Notes: generated from the sequence alone by a model not told the origin. Positions 48,510-58,032 are shown, counted from the first letter of the stretch. The stretch is 64,000 nucleotides of DNA from Corynebacterium sp. SCR221107 (GCF_027886475.1 NZ_CP115670.1:1302001-1366000), one strand, 5' to 3'. Numbers and translations: made by a program.

Positions 48510-49130
48510 ATGAAGCTGGGCTTTATCTCCTCCGGATGGCGCATCGTAGGTGCTGTGCTCCTGCTCGTTGTGGGTGTGGGTGCGGGGTGGCTGATTAGTT
48601 CTTCGCCCATATTCGGCCTTGGGGCTGTGAGCGAGGTTCACACGGAGACATCCACGCAGAAGGTGATAAACGCGGTGGAAGGCGAGGAGCAAGTTGTGCT
48701 GCTAAGCCTGGGTATATCGGGTATGAGCATGCAAGAAAAGTACAGGGACATTCTCGGCCACAACCTGCCTGGTAGCAAGCGCGTCCTCTATCTTCAGTAC
48801 ACCTACAAGGCCAAGCTCGGCATTGAGGGGGCTGATGTCACCATCAAGGAGACAGACCCAAATAAGTTCCTCATCAGCATCCCCGAGTTCATCTTTATCG
48901 GGCATTCAGATGAGAAATTCGAGACCGTATTTGAAGACAACGGTGTTCTTAGCATGGGTACGCCTGAGATCGACGAAGCGGAGCTCATCACCGACGTTCT
49001 CAATCAAGACGAGGAACAAAAGGATCTCCTCGACAACCGCGACCTACTGCAGGCGCAGGCGAAGCAGTTCTATTCCAGCATCGTCCAGGGCGTTGATCCG
49101 CAGGCGCAGGTGGAATTTGAATTCCGGTAG
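48510..49130 (+). CDS. membrane-anchored protein of unknown function (DUF4230-like)
   Basis: A 206-residue protein with one N-terminal membrane helix (IVGAVLLLVVGVGAGWLI) and an extracytoplasmic alpha/beta domain starting VSEVHTETSTQKVINAVEGEEQVVLL. The pattern resembles DUF4230 proteins, but I am not sure. AAAGGGG lies about 14 nt upstream of the ATG at 48510. It stands alone between lysG and a reductase gene. Confidence 0.6.
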   Translation: MKLGFISSGWRIVGAVLLLVVGVGAGWLISSSPIFGLGAVSEVHTETSTQKVINAVEGEEQVVLLSLGISGMSMQEKYRDILGHNLPGSKRVLYLQYTYKAKLGIEGADVTIKETDPNKFLISIPEFIFIGHSDEKFETVFEDNGVLSMGTPEIDEAELITDVLNQDEEQKDLLDNRDLLQAQAKQFYSSIVQGVDPQAQVEFEFR

Positions 49131-49156
49131 AGCCCGGCCTTGCTAGCTCATGCTTT

Positions 49157-49205
49157 CGCCCCATCCTTGAACCTTGTGCGGGAAACAGGAATGGGGCGTT
49201 TTTTT
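49157..49205. terminator. terminator
   Basis: CGCCCCAT ... ATGGGGCG followed by seven T on the plus strand; it ends the DUF4230-like gene and can serve the convergent reductase gene. Confidence 0.75.
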
Positions 49206-49214
49206 ATGGGTAAA

Positions 49215-50291
49215 CTAACGCTGCTGTGGCAGCGGATTCTTCACGCGCTCGCTTTCACGGATCTCGCCTGGCAGCGTGACTCCTTCGGCGAAGGGCGAAC
49301 CGCCAAGGGCCTCGCGACCATGCGGGGTAAACAATCCTGAAAGGTCGGGGCCTACTGGGACAACCTGATTGGGGTTAATGTCGGAATGCACGATGTAGTA
49401 GTGCTGCTTGATTTCGGTGAAATCGCAGGTGTCGCCAAAGCCAGGGGTCTGGAACAAGTCGCGCAGGTAACCCCAGAGATTGGGCATCTCGGATATCTTA
49501 TTGCGGTTGCACTTGAAGTGGCCGTGGTAGACCGCATCAAAGCGAATGAGCGTGGTGAAAAGGTAGATATCTACTAAGGTGATGTGCTCACCCATGAGAT
49601 AGCGCCGCGTGGACAGGCGCTCTTCTAGCCGGTCGAGGGCATTGAAAAGGCGCTCGTAGGCCAGGGCGTAGGCCTCTTGGTCGCCGGTGAGCCCGCAACG
49701 GTACACACCGTTGTTCACCTCGGTGAAGATGTACTTGATGAGTGGATCCATCTCCTCACGGAGGTTTTCGGGGTACAAGTCTGGGGCGCCGGGGCGCTCG
49801 TATTGCTTCCACTGATCGTTAAAGTCGCGCACCATGCTGGGGTAGTCATTGGTGATGACCTTCCCGCTGGATTCTTCGACCATGGCCGGAACCGTGATGC
49901 CACGCGGATAATCCCGGAAGCGGGCGAAATAAGCCTCTTGGAGGCGTTCGATTCCAAGGACGGGATCGACCTTGCCGGGGTCAAGGTCGAAAGTCCATGA
50001 ACGTACGTCGTGGGTAGGTCCGGTCAGTCCAAGCGAAATGACGTCCTCAAGACCCTTGAGGCGTCGTACGATCACTGCGCGATGTGCCCAGGGGCAAGCA
50101 CGCGCGGCGACGAGTCGATAAGTATGTGGCTTAGCTGGCCACAACCACGTGCCATCTTCTTGTGGGGTGGGGGTGTCAACTCCGGCGACGATGCGGTCGG
50201 CGATGTAGTTGGTATCGCGGATGAATTCGCCGTCGGGGTTGGCGTTTCGTGCGTCGCCCGCCCAGTCGGTAGGGTTCATGGAAGTTGTCAT
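49215..50291 (-). CDS. Xi-class glutathione transferase-like hydroquinone reductase
   Basis: A 358-residue protein of the ECM4/GS-hydroquinone reductase family. The catalytic Cys is in ARACPWAHRAVIVRRL, and the C-terminal helical GST domain contains GVYRCGLTGDQEAYALAYERLFNALDRLEE and GEHITLVDIYLFTTLIRFDAVYHGHFKCN. Corynebacteria use mycothiol and not glutathione, so the natural reaction is probably removal of mycothiol from quinol conjugates. TAGGCT ends 7 nt before the ATG at 50291 (leaderless); a second ATG lies 12 bp inside. Confidence 0.9.
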   Translation of the reverse strand: MTTSMNPTDWAGDARNANPDGEFIRDTNYIADRIVAGVDTPTPQEDGTWLWPAKPHTYRLVAARACPWAHRAVIVRRLKGLEDVISLGLTGPTHDVRSWTFDLDPGKVDPVLGIERLQEAYFARFRDYPRGITVPAMVEESSGKVITNDYPSMVRDFNDQWKQYERPGAPDLYPENLREEMDPLIKYIFTEVNNGVYRCGLTGDQEAYALAYERLFNALDRLEERLSTRRYLMGEHITLVDIYLFTTLIRFDAVYHGHFKCNRNKISEMPNLWGYLRDLFQTPGFGDTCDFTEIKQHYYIVHSDINPNQVVPVGPDLSGLFTPHGREALGGSPFAEGVTLPGEIRESERVKNPLPQQR

Positions 50292-50460
50292 GGCACACAG
50301 CCTAACAGATAGAAGGTTGATATATCAACTAATTTACTTTCCCCTTTTCTATACCTGGTGGATGTGGGGAGGAGAGCATGGGTAGGGGAAATGGGGCTAA
50401 ATAACGGATTGTAGCCCCGGTTCGAATGGATATTCGATAAATGTCGCAGGTTCCATTACT

Positions 50461-51375
50461 ATGTTGAGCACTATGACACCGCGCCTTTCATCCAACGCCT
50501 TTGCTAGATCCGTTTCTGCTTGTTTGCCCTCATTCCGGGCTTCGAGCCCCCGGGTTCACCGTGGTAAGCAAGGCGGTGGCGGGTTGAATGCCGCACCAAG
50601 TGCTGTGGAAAAGGCGCTCGGCCTTGCGTTGTCCACCGCAGTACTTGCCGGGTGTGCGGCTGCGGGGATGCCGGGAATTGATCCCTCTGGACTGGGTGAG
50701 GGCAGTGTCGTGCAGGGTGATGCCAACCAGAGTGCGGCCGATCCTGCGCTTACCGCTGGCACCGCGCTCGAAGGGATAGACCCCATTGTGAGCCCGCAAT
50801 TGCAAGAGCTTGCGCAGCTGGCGGTGCGTACCGATGAGCTGGGCGTACCGGATTACAACCGTGATGCCTTCGGTCAGGCCTGGAGCGATGATGTCGAGGT
50901 GGAATTAGGGCACAACGGCTGTGATACCCGCAATGACATCCTCCAGCGGGACCTTAATAACGTGACCTTCAAGCCGAAAACCCGTGACTGCGTGGTGGCA
51001 ACCGGTCACCTCACCGACGCATACTCGGGCGTTCAACTCGACTTCGTCCGTGGGCAGGGAACCAGTGAGCTCGTTCAGATCGACCATGTTGTGCCCTTGG
51101 CTGATGCCTGGGAATCCGGCGCTTGGGCTTGGGATGAAGAGTTGCGAAAACAAATCGCCAATGATCCCGCCAACCTGCAGGCCACAACAAGAGAAGAAAA
51201 CCAAGACAAGAAAGCGAAGACGGCCGACCGTTGGATGCCCAGCGATGCCAGCTATCACTGCACCTATGCCACCCGCATCGTCCACATCAAGGCCACGTAT
51301 GGCTTAAGCGTCACCGCAGCAGAGTACAAGTCCTTGGCCACCACCTTGTCCGGCTGTGCTAATCCTGCTCAATAA
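50461..51375 (+). CDS. secreted lipoprotein nuclease with DUF1524/HNH domain
   Basis: The C-terminal 200 residues form a DUF1524-type HNH domain: QIDHVVPLADAWESGAWAW, NDPANLQATTREENQDKKAKTADRW (His, Asn and Asn-Lys of the metal finger) and YHCTYATRIVHIKATYGL. A lipobox LAGC at the end of a hydrophobic stretch (ALGLALSTAVLAGC) suggests lipoprotein export. From 50461 the Cys would be residue 65, too far in; a start at TTG 50584 (LNAAPSAVEKALG) gives a normal signal peptide and has AAGG upstream. I keep the long frame as the outer limit. Similar small secreted nucleases are common in actinobacteria; the substrate (extracellular DNA) is inference. Confidence 0.78.
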   Translation: MLSTMTPRLSSNAFARSVSACLPSFRASSPRVHRGKQGGGGLNAAPSAVEKALGLALSTAVLAGCAAAGMPGIDPSGLGEGSVVQGDANQSAADPALTAGTALEGIDPIVSPQLQELAQLAVRTDELGVPDYNRDAFGQAWSDDVEVELGHNGCDTRNDILQRDLNNVTFKPKTRDCVVATGHLTDAYSGVQLDFVRGQGTSELVQIDHVVPLADAWESGAWAWDEELRKQIANDPANLQATTREENQDKKAKTADRWMPSDASYHCTYATRIVHIKATYGLSVTAAEYKSLATTLSGCANPAQ

Positions 51376-51509
51376 TCGCCAATAACCGCCGTTTGGGTGC
51401 CGAGCCGTTGGATCCGGCACAATCTGTGCCCTGCCAATCCGGTGGTTTTTGTCGGCGCGCCGAGCAAGCCAACCCCACCTCAACCTCAACTTGACCTACC
51501 CTTAGAGAT

Positions 51510-52616
51510 ATGAGCGAGAAAAACCTGCCCGATCGCGCCAGCGAATTCGATGACGAGATCCCAACCTATTCACCGAGCAAGGCCACAACGTCCAAGGACT
51601 CGGCAACGGCCAACGCCTATCAGCGCGCCGGGCGTGTAGCTCCCCAATCTATCGCCCCCGATTCCACGAAGTCGAAAAAGTCCGGCTTTGCTGGCAAGTC
51701 CGCGGCCAGCGATGCTGCCAAGCTTGAGGAGTCCGCCAAGGCAAAGGAAGCGGCGGCAAAGGCTGAGGTGGCAAAGGGGACCGCGAATTTGCCAGCCGGC
51801 GAAGCTGCGGCGCAGACGACTGCTTTCGCGGCAGCCAGGGATCATAGCGCGCCTCTGGCATCGGATGCACCCACCACGAGCTATGATCCGCCCCGTGCGC
51901 AGCGCACCGTCACCCCGGAGCAGGGCTATGCCGACGATGACTTTGCGCCATCGCTGGAAAGTGAGCCGACCACCGTGCTGCCGGCGGCGGCTGTGCAGGC
52001 GGCTGAACCGACCCAGGTTCTCGATCCGAGTGTTTCACCGGCGCCGGTAGCTGCCTCAGCCGTGGCGCCGGGGTCGTCCGAGGTCGCCCCGGTTGTCCAG
52101 ACCAAGCGTGGCACCATGGATTTTGGTCTATTGCTGCTGCGCATCGCGATGTCCGCCTACCTTTTGTTGGATTCCCTTCGGGTGTTTTTCAACCTGGGGG
52201 CCGGTGGTGGGCTCAATCAGCTCGAGCAGGACTTTTCCTCATACAATGCGCCAAACATGCTAGCTATTGGCATCCCAGCGCTCGAGCTGGCCGCGGGTGT
52301 GTTCTTGCTTTTTGGTTTGCTCACCCCCGTCGCCACGGCGGTAGGTACCGGCGCTATGACGTTCATGCTGGGGCATTTCATCTTCACGGCCGAATCCCTC
52401 GCTATTTTTGATATGCCGGAGAAGGTCTGGCTCGGCATCATGCTGGTTGCGGGAACGTTGACCCTGCAATTTACCGGTCCGGGCGTGATTTCCTTCGATA
52501 TCAGTCGCAGCTGGGCTAAGCGGCCGCTGTATAGCTCCTGGATCTTCGCCGCACTGAGCATCCTCGGCGCGGTAGCTCTCTGGTGGTTTGGTGCCGGAGT
52601 GAATCCGCTCGCCTAG
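51510..52616 (+). CDS. DoxX family membrane protein with long disordered N-terminus
   Basis: A 368-residue protein. Residues 1-205 are low in hydrophobic residues and rich in Ala, Ser, Lys and Pro, with no visible fold. Residues about 206-365 hold a DoxX-type four-helix membrane domain: FGLLLLRIAMSAYLLLDSLRVFF, LAIGIPALELAAGVFLLFGLLTPVATAVGTGAM, VWLGIMLVAGTLTLQFTGPG and a final helix. DoxX proteins take part in thiol or quinone redox work; the role here is unknown. TACCCT ends 7 nt before the ATG (leaderless). Confidence 0.8.
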   Translation: MSEKNLPDRASEFDDEIPTYSPSKATTSKDSATANAYQRAGRVAPQSIAPDSTKSKKSGFAGKSAASDAAKLEESAKAKEAAAKAEVAKGTANLPAGEAAAQTTAFAAARDHSAPLASDAPTTSYDPPRAQRTVTPEQGYADDDFAPSLESEPTTVLPAAAVQAAEPTQVLDPSVSPAPVAASAVAPGSSEVAPVVQTKRGTMDFGLLLLRIAMSAYLLLDSLRVFFNLGAGGGLNQLEQDFSSYNAPNMLAIGIPALELAAGVFLLFGLLTPVATAVGTGAMTFMLGHFIFTAESLAIFDMPEKVWLGIMLVAGTLTLQFTGPGVISFDISRSWAKRPLYSSWIFAALSILGAVALWWFGAGVNPLA

Positions 52617-52631
52617 GATCGCGTGTTCTTT

Positions 52632-52662
52632 AGCTCCTCGTCCCGAAAGGGGACGGGGAGCT
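52632..52662 (+). terminator. terminator of the DoxX gene
   Basis: AGCTCCTCGTCCC ... GGGACGGGGAGCT followed by TTCTTT. Confidence 0.75.
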
Positions 52663-52876
52663 TTCTTTATTAGGGAGGGTGTCGGGTCAAGAAGGAGGCA
52701 GGGCTGCGAAGGTATGGACGGTCGCATGGCAGTGCGTGTGGGTGTGAATTATGTATGTGATGTATGAAAAGTATGATTTGGCGGAAACTAATGAAATTGC
52801 AGAGTATGCTGGGTGGCATCGACGGCAAGACATGCCGCTGCCGCCACACAGGGCGGCAGTTGCGAAAGAGGAGATC

Positions 52877-53308
52877 ATGGTTCATCCACATGCAGGACGA
52901 TCAGAGCATTGGGCACGCAAGCGCGAAAGCTACCGCAAGCGTCGCCCAAGTATGAACTTCCTAGGAACCACCACGGTTGGGGAGCGCGGTCAGATCGTCA
53001 TTCCCGCCGAGGCCCGTCAGGAGCTCGGCATCGAGCCGGGGCAGAAATTTGTCGTCATGGCAGGCCACGGTGGTTCGCTCACCTTGATGAAGGCAGATAC
53101 CTTGTCCCGCTTCGCCGAGGCATTCCTCCAGCACTCGGAGAAGGTAGAGGCCGTGATGCGCGATATTCTCGACGAAACCGACGGTGCTGATGTGGACGCG
53201 GAAGCTGTACCCGCGGACGATCAAGCACCCGTGAGTGACCCGGCACCCGCAACTGACCAGGCCGAGGATACCTCGTCGGGGAAGAATACCACCGGAAAGC
53301 CCGACTAG
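52877..53308 (+). CDS. AbrB/SpoVT-type DNA-binding protein
   Basis: A 143-residue protein. Residues about 28-75 form a SpoVT-AbrB swapped-hairpin domain (FLGTTTVGERGQIVIPAEARQELGIEPGQKFVVM). The N-terminal 25 residues are basic and the tail is acidic, Asp/Ala/Pro rich. GAGGAG five bases before ATG 52877 (MVHPHAG) decides the start; a later ATG (MNFLGTT, 52952) has no site. The stop TAG touches the ATG of the AarF gene, so they are one operon. It may control that operon, like antitoxins of this fold, but no toxin is visible. Confidence 0.82.
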   Translation: MVHPHAGRSEHWARKRESYRKRRPSMNFLGTTTVGERGQIVIPAEARQELGIEPGQKFVVMAGHGGSLTLMKADTLSRFAEAFLQHSEKVEAVMRDILDETDGADVDAEAVPADDQAPVSDPAPATDQAEDTSSGKNTTGKPD

Positions 53309-55014
53309 ATGGCCAGGGCCAACTTGTACGATGCCCGCTACCGTGCGATCGTTGCCGCTTTTGGCGCAATGGGGGCAAAGGTCTGGGCATTCGAGAAGAC
53401 CTTCAAGCTGCAGCCACAGTCCGAGCGTGAGAAAAGGCGTGAGCAGCTGTGGTCCGGAATCGGGCGGGACTTTCGTGAGCTGGCGATGGATAAGGGCGGG
53501 CTGATCGTCAAACTGGGTCAACACTTGAGCACCCACGTCGAGGTGATCCCGCCCGCGATGATCGCGCAGATACAGGACTTGCAAGACGTCGTCGCCCCTG
53601 TGCCGACCGAGGAGATCATTACCGTCGTTGAGCAGCAGCTAGGTGCACCGATCGGGGGATCCTTCCGCGACTTTTCCCACCACTGTCTTGGCGCTGCCTC
53701 TTTGGCGCTGCCTCTTTGGCGCAGGTTCACGCGGCCACCTTGCACGACGGTAGGTCGGTGGCGGTCAAGGTGTTGCGACCTGGTATCGACGAACTCATCG
53801 AGTGCGATTTGGCGGCGATCAAGACCAGTCTGAAGATGCTCGAAAGGGGCATGAAGCTGGGCGATTTCATGGACACGGATGCGTTCATGGCTGAATTCGA
53901 GGAAACTAGCCGCAACGAGCTCGATCTAGGAATGGAACTTGCCAACGCGCGTCTTTTTAAGGACAACCTTCACGAGATCGAGAGAGTCTACGTGCCGGAG
54001 GTCTACCCAGACTACTCCGCCCAAAGGGTGTTGACCCTGGAATACGTGGAGGGAATCAAGGTCAACGACCTTAAGGGGCTGGATGCGGCGGGTGTAGATC
54101 GGGAAAAGGTCGCCAAGACTCTCATCGATATCTACGCACGCATGGTGCTCATCGATGCCTTCTTCCATGCGGATCCGCATCCCGGAAATGTGTGGGTGCG
54201 ACCAGATTCCACGGTCATTCTGTTGGACTTTGGCATGGTCGGCCGAGTCACCGAGCCGATTCGCGATGGCTTTGTTCGCTTCGCCATCGGCATGATGCTG
54301 CGCGACGGGGAAGCGATGACCGATTCGCTTCAGGAAATGGGATTCCTGCGCGCGGGTGCTAAAACCAAGCTACTCGGGCGCGCGCTTGTGGCCTTTGCCG
54401 ATGTCACCGCGGCAGGATCTAGGCAGGCGGCGATGGGAAAGGCCATGAGCTTTTCCGACGGCCTGCGTAACAACATCATCGAGCTGATGCGCTCTCAGCC
54501 ATTCCAGCTTCCCGATAACGTCACCTATTTGCTTCAGGCGCTGATGACGGTCACGGAGGCCTGCTAGCAGCTGTACCCTGAGATCGACTTGGTGGCAGAA
54601 GTGGAGCCCTATGCGCGTGATCTCGCCGACGTGCTCGGCATCGATGCTGGTGGGTGGGGCTTTTATGAGCTTATCGACGCCCTGCGCGCGCAGGGACCAC
54701 ACTATCTTTCTCTGTTGCGGCAATTGCCCACAGTGGTGGAGCAGGCTGCGCACGGGGGGACCGTCGTGCACCTGACCAGCGTGCAGGAGCGGCATCTGTT
54801 GCGCAGTAAGGCCAAGCAAACAACGCGGATTACCCGTAGCATCGCCGGTGCCACGCTTACGCTGGGTGGGATGGTGCTGATAGGAGGCAATTACCCGAAC
54901 GTCAATAAAAGCATAGCAAAGGTAACCTCGGCGATTGGCGCCGCGTTGATGCTGGCACAGACCTCGGGCAAGTATCGCGGGATCACCCCGCACGAACGCA
55001 GGCATACCAACTAA
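53309..55014 (+). pseudogene. AarF/UbiB-type ABC1 kinase, broken by 14-bp duplication and TAG
   Basis: The ancestral protein (about 560 residues) has GGLIVKLGQHLSTHVEVIPP (the KxGQ motif), SVAVKVLRPG with the ATP-binding Lys, HADPHPGN and LLDFGMVGR, then a C-terminal membrane part (ATLTLGGMVLIGG ... AIGAALMLAQ). These proteins take part in quinone or lipid handling. Two lesions are seen. At 53688-53715 a 14-bp unit is duplicated; removing one copy restores CLGAASLAQVHAATLHDG, a family signature. At 54565-54567 an in-frame TAG interrupts TEAC-QLYPEIDLVAEVEPY; reading resumes in the same frame to 55014. The downstream piece from 53716 could still be translated but lacks the N-terminal KxGQ motif. 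Confidence 0.88.
53688..53715 (+). repeat. 14-bp tandem duplication inside the AarF gene
   Basis: TTGGCGCTGCCTCT occurs twice in direct contact, then TTGGCGC again. The extra copy shifts the frame. Confidence 0.9.
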
Positions 55015-55058
55015 GTTGCTCTCTGGATGATCAAGGCTCATCGCTGGCAGACATCATT

Positions 55059-55069
55059 CGTCGGAAAGC
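55059..55069 (-). repeat. dispersed GCTTTCCGACG motif, copy 10
   Basis: On the minus strand it reads TTTTGCTTTCCGACG immediately after the ilvD terminator stem, as copy 9 does after its terminator. Confidence 0.7.
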
Positions 55070-55072
55070 AAA

Positions 55073-55118
55073 AGGCCGGGACCCACTGCCACTTTCCGTG
55101 ACGGGTAGATCCCGGCCT
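55073..55118. terminator. bidirectional terminator of ilvD
   Basis: AGGCCGGGA ... TCCCGGCCT, 9-bp perfect stem, followed on the minus strand by TTTT. Confidence 0.75.
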
Positions 55119-55145
55119 ATCTCATTGGGCCTGCGTGAGCGATCC

Positions 55146-56984
55146 TTAGTCGACCTGACGCACGGCGCCCTTGTCGGCGGAGGTCGCCATCTTGGCGTAG
55201 GCGCGCAGCGCTTTGGACACCACGCGGTTACGATTCGGGGTCCATGGGTTTTCGGACTCCTCCATCGCCTTACGGCGCGCGGCAATTTCTTCCTCCGGCA
55301 CATCCAAGGTCAAGGTGCGCTTGGACACGGAGATGGAGATCGGGTCCCCGTTTCGGATCAGGCCGATCAGTCCGCCGTGAGCGGCCTCGGGGGAGATGTG
55401 GCCGATCGACAAGCCGGAGGTGCCGCCGGAGAAGCGGCCGTCGGTGATGAGGGCGCACTTCTTGCCTAGGCCAGCGCCCTTGAGGAAGGAGGTCGGGTGC
55501 AGCATCTCCTGCATGCCGGGGCCGCCGGCGGGACCCTCGTAGCGGATGACCACGACCTCGCCCGGCTGTACCTCGCGCTTCAAGATGATGGACACGGCCT
55601 CTTCCTGGGAATCAACCACACGGGCGGGGCCGGTGAACTCCCACAGCTCCTCCTCGACACCGGCAGTCTTGAGGACAGATCCGTCAGGGGAGAGGTTGCC
55701 GCGCAGGATCACCAGGCCACCATCTGAGGAGTACGGGTGCATAACGTCGTGGATGCAGCCGTGCTCGGCGTCGGTGTCCAGGGAATCCCAGCGGGTGGAC
55801 TGGGAGAAGGCCTCGGTGGTGCGCTTGCCGCCGGGGGCGGCGTGGAAGAGCTCGATGGCCTGGTCGATGGCCTTGCCACCGCGGATATCCCAGTCGTTGA
55901 GCCAGCCGTCGACGGTGTCATAGGCGACGGTGTGGACGGACTCGTCCAACAAGCCGGCGCGGCGCAGCTCGCCCAGAATTGCCGGGATGCCGCCTGCGCG
56001 GTGGACGTCCTCGACGTGGTAGGTGCCGTTCGGGGCGACCTTGGACAGACACGGGATGCGGTGGGAAAGCTCGTCGATATCTGCCAGGGTAAAGTCGACC
56101 TCACCCTCCTGGGCGGCGGCAAGCGTGTGCAGGATGGTGTTCGTGGATCCGCCCATGGCCATATCCAGCGCCATGGCATTCATGAAGGCGTTCTTGGTGG
56201 CCACGCTGCGCGGCAGGACGGACTCGTCCTCCTCGCCGTAGTAGCGCTGGCACAGATCCACGATCATCTCGCCAGCCTTGACAAACAGCTCGCGGCGGGC
56301 GGTGTGGGTGGCAAGGGTCGTGCCGTTGCCCGGCAAAGACAACCCCAGTGCCTCGGTCAGGCAGTTCATGGAGTTGGCGGTGAACATGCCGGAGCAGGAA
56401 CCACAGGTCGGGCAGGCGGATTCCTCGATGAGCTTCAAGTTGTCATCGGAGACAGCATCGTTGGCGGAGGCTGTGATCGCGGTGATCAGGTCGGTGGGGG
56501 CGTGGGCAACACCGTCGACGGCGACGACCTTGCCGGCCTCCATCGGACCGCCGGAGACGAAGATGGTGGGGATGTTCAGGCGCATGGCGGCGTTGAGCAT
56601 GCCCGGGGTGATCTTGTCACAGTTGGAGATGCACACCATGGCGTCGGCGGTGTGCGCGTTGACCATGTACTCCACCGAGTCGGCGATGATCTCGCGAGAC
56701 GGCAGCGAGTACAGCATGCCGGAATGTCCCATGGCGATGCCATCGTCGACGGCGATGGTGTTGAACTCCTTTGGCACGCCGCCGGCGGCGCGGACGGCGT
56801 CGGCGACGATGTCACCGACGTTCTTCAAGTGAACGTGGCCCGGGACGAACTGCGTATACGAGTTGACGATCGCCACGATGGGCTTGCCGAACTCGTGCTC
56901 TTGGGTGCCAGTGGCACGCCACAGGGCGCGAGCACCCGAGGCATTGCGTCCGACGGTGGTGACTTTGGAACGGAGCGGGAACAT
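55146..56984 (-). CDS. ilvD: dihydroxy-acid dehydratase
   Basis: IlvD makes the 2-keto acids of valine and isoleucine with an Fe-S cluster. The 612-residue protein starts [22 protein letters not shown], has the first cluster Cys in [11 protein letters not shown], the second in [36 protein letters not shown], and the [15 protein letters not shown] segment. Length and motifs are normal. The ATG at 56984 has AAAGACGGA upstream; the frame continues upstream without meaning. It belongs to the same pathway as ilvBNC at the right end of the window. Confidence 0.96.
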   Translation of the reverse strand: MFPLRSKVTTVGRNASGARALWRATGTQEHEFGKPIVAIVNSYTQFVPGHVHLKNVGDIVADAVRAAGGVPKEFNTIAVDDGIAMGHSGMLYSLPSREIIADSVEYMVNAHTADAMVCISNCDKITPGMLNAAMRLNIPTIFVSGGPMEAGKVVAVDGVAHAPTDLITAITASANDAVSDDNLKLIEESACPTCGSCSGMFTANSMNCLTEALGLSLPGNGTTLATHTARRELFVKAGEMIVDLCQRYYGEEDESVLPRSVATKNAFMNAMALDMAMGGSTNTILHTLAAAQEGEVDFTLADIDELSHRIPCLSKVAPNGTYHVEDVHRAGGIPAILGELRRAGLLDESVHTVAYDTVDGWLNDWDIRGGKAIDQAIELFHAAPGGKRTTEAFSQSTRWDSLDTDAEHGCIHDVMHPYSSDGGLVILRGNLSPDGSVLKTAGVEEELWEFTGPARVVDSQEEAVSIILKREVQPGEVVVIRYEGPAGGPGMQEMLHPTSFLKGAGLGKKCALITDGRFSGGTSGLSIGHISPEAAHGGLIGLIRNGDPISISVSKRTLTLDVPEEEIAARRKAMEESENPWTPNRNRVVSKALRAYAKMATSADKGAVRQVD

Positions 56985-57162
56985 GGACTGGTCCGTCTTT
57001 CTATTTTCTATGAAATTCGAATTCGGTGGGGTGTAAACGAGCCCTATGGGTAGGGCACAAGAATGAATCTGCAGCCAAAGGGTGGAGCCAAAAATCACAA
57101 AAGGGGTAGTGCTAAAAAGTTACGCCCCTTTTGTGTGTTACTGCAAGAAACGAAGGTGAGTT

Positions 57163-57837
57163 CTACTTGGCGCTGTGCTCTGGCGCGGAGCCCTCTGCGA
57201 CCGCCTGACCATCGACGCCGTGCTGATTGTCTCCTGCATCGGCGATAGCTGACTTGTGCGCCTGAGCTTCCTGAGCTTCCTGAGCTTCCTGAGCGGCCTT
57301 GTGTGCCTGAAGCTTGTCGTACTCTTCCTTAGAAATGAGCACCTCGTGGCCGTCCTTGTAAACGATGCGTACCTTGTCGTCGGCGGCGGCAAGTCCCTGG
57401 CTCAAGGCATCGGGAATGCGGCCGCGGGAGGCTTCCTCCAAGGCGGGAAGCGAGTTGAAGCTCACCCCTGGTAGGGAAAAAGTCTTCTTCTCCTTGGTTT
57501 GGACGAAGGCGCGGGCGCGACGGAAACCAATGCCGGCTACCTCTTGCCAAGGAAGGGAAACGTTTTTTCCGAAAGCGTAGTCGATATCAATGCCTTTTTC
57601 ATTGACGACGGTGCGTGAGCGCAAGACCCAGACCACGAACACAATCGGGAAGGCGAGAACCCAAAACAGGTACTGCGGTGCGGCGCCGATGGCAATCAGC
57701 AAGATGCCGAACATGATGGCGGCGCCGAGCAGGTGAGTACGATCGGGCCGAAACTCCGCAGCATTTTCTGGAGAAGATCCCTCGGATTTTCCTGCAGGGT
57801 TGGTCTTTGATGAGGACGTGGCCGTGTCTTTGCTCAT
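57163..57837 (-). CDS. PH-like domain membrane protein
   Basis: A 224-residue protein with a Ser-rich N-terminus, two close membrane helices (HLLGAAIMFGILLIAIGA, YLFWVLAFPIVFVVWVL) and a bacterial PH-like domain (SRTVVNEKGIDIDYAFGKNVSLPWQEVAGIGF...FSLPGVSFNSLPALEEASRGRIPDAL). It is the conserved gene between ilvD and mscCG in corynebacteria. The tail has three QEA repeats encoded by 9-bp tandem units. ATG 57837 is 8 nt after TACTAT (leaderless). Confidence 0.78.
   Translation of the reverse strand: MSKDTATSSSKTNPAGKSEGSSPENAAEFRPDRTHLLGAAIMFGILLIAIGAAPQYLFWVLAFPIVFVVWVLRSRTVVNEKGIDIDYAFGKNVSLPWQEVAGIGFRRARAFVQTKEKKTFSLPGVSFNSLPALEEASRGRIPDALSQGLAAADDKVRIVYKDGHEVLISKEEYDKLQAHKAAQEAQEAQEAQAHKSAIADAGDNQHGVDGQAVAEGSAPEHSAK
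57262..57288 (-). repeat. three 9-bp tandem units in the PH-like gene
   Basis: CTGAGCTTC occurs three times in a row with a degenerate fourth; codes QEA steps in the C-terminal tail. Length may vary between strains. Confidence 0.8.
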
Positions 57838-58032
57838 GAAGCACCATAGTAGTAGAAGAATCTGAGCAAGCCGACACAGGGTGATGGGGGAAGGACCACC
57901 CACGCTAAGCGGCGCGTGCCGAAAGCCGCGCTGCGCATTGAGCAACACTAGGCTGCCGGCGAATGATTGCGGATTAGCCGATGTCGTGACCACCTTCCTG
58001 CCCTTAGCCTGTAGCTGTTTTCGAACCAGCGC

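Noticed and set aside
50410..50435. GGTTCGAAT resembling a tRNA T loop
   Set aside because: The flanking bases do not form a T stem or acceptor stem.
55737..57053. A 438-codon plus-strand frame opposite ilvD
   Set aside because: It is the antisense shadow of ilvD, Gly/Val/Asp rich, without any domain.
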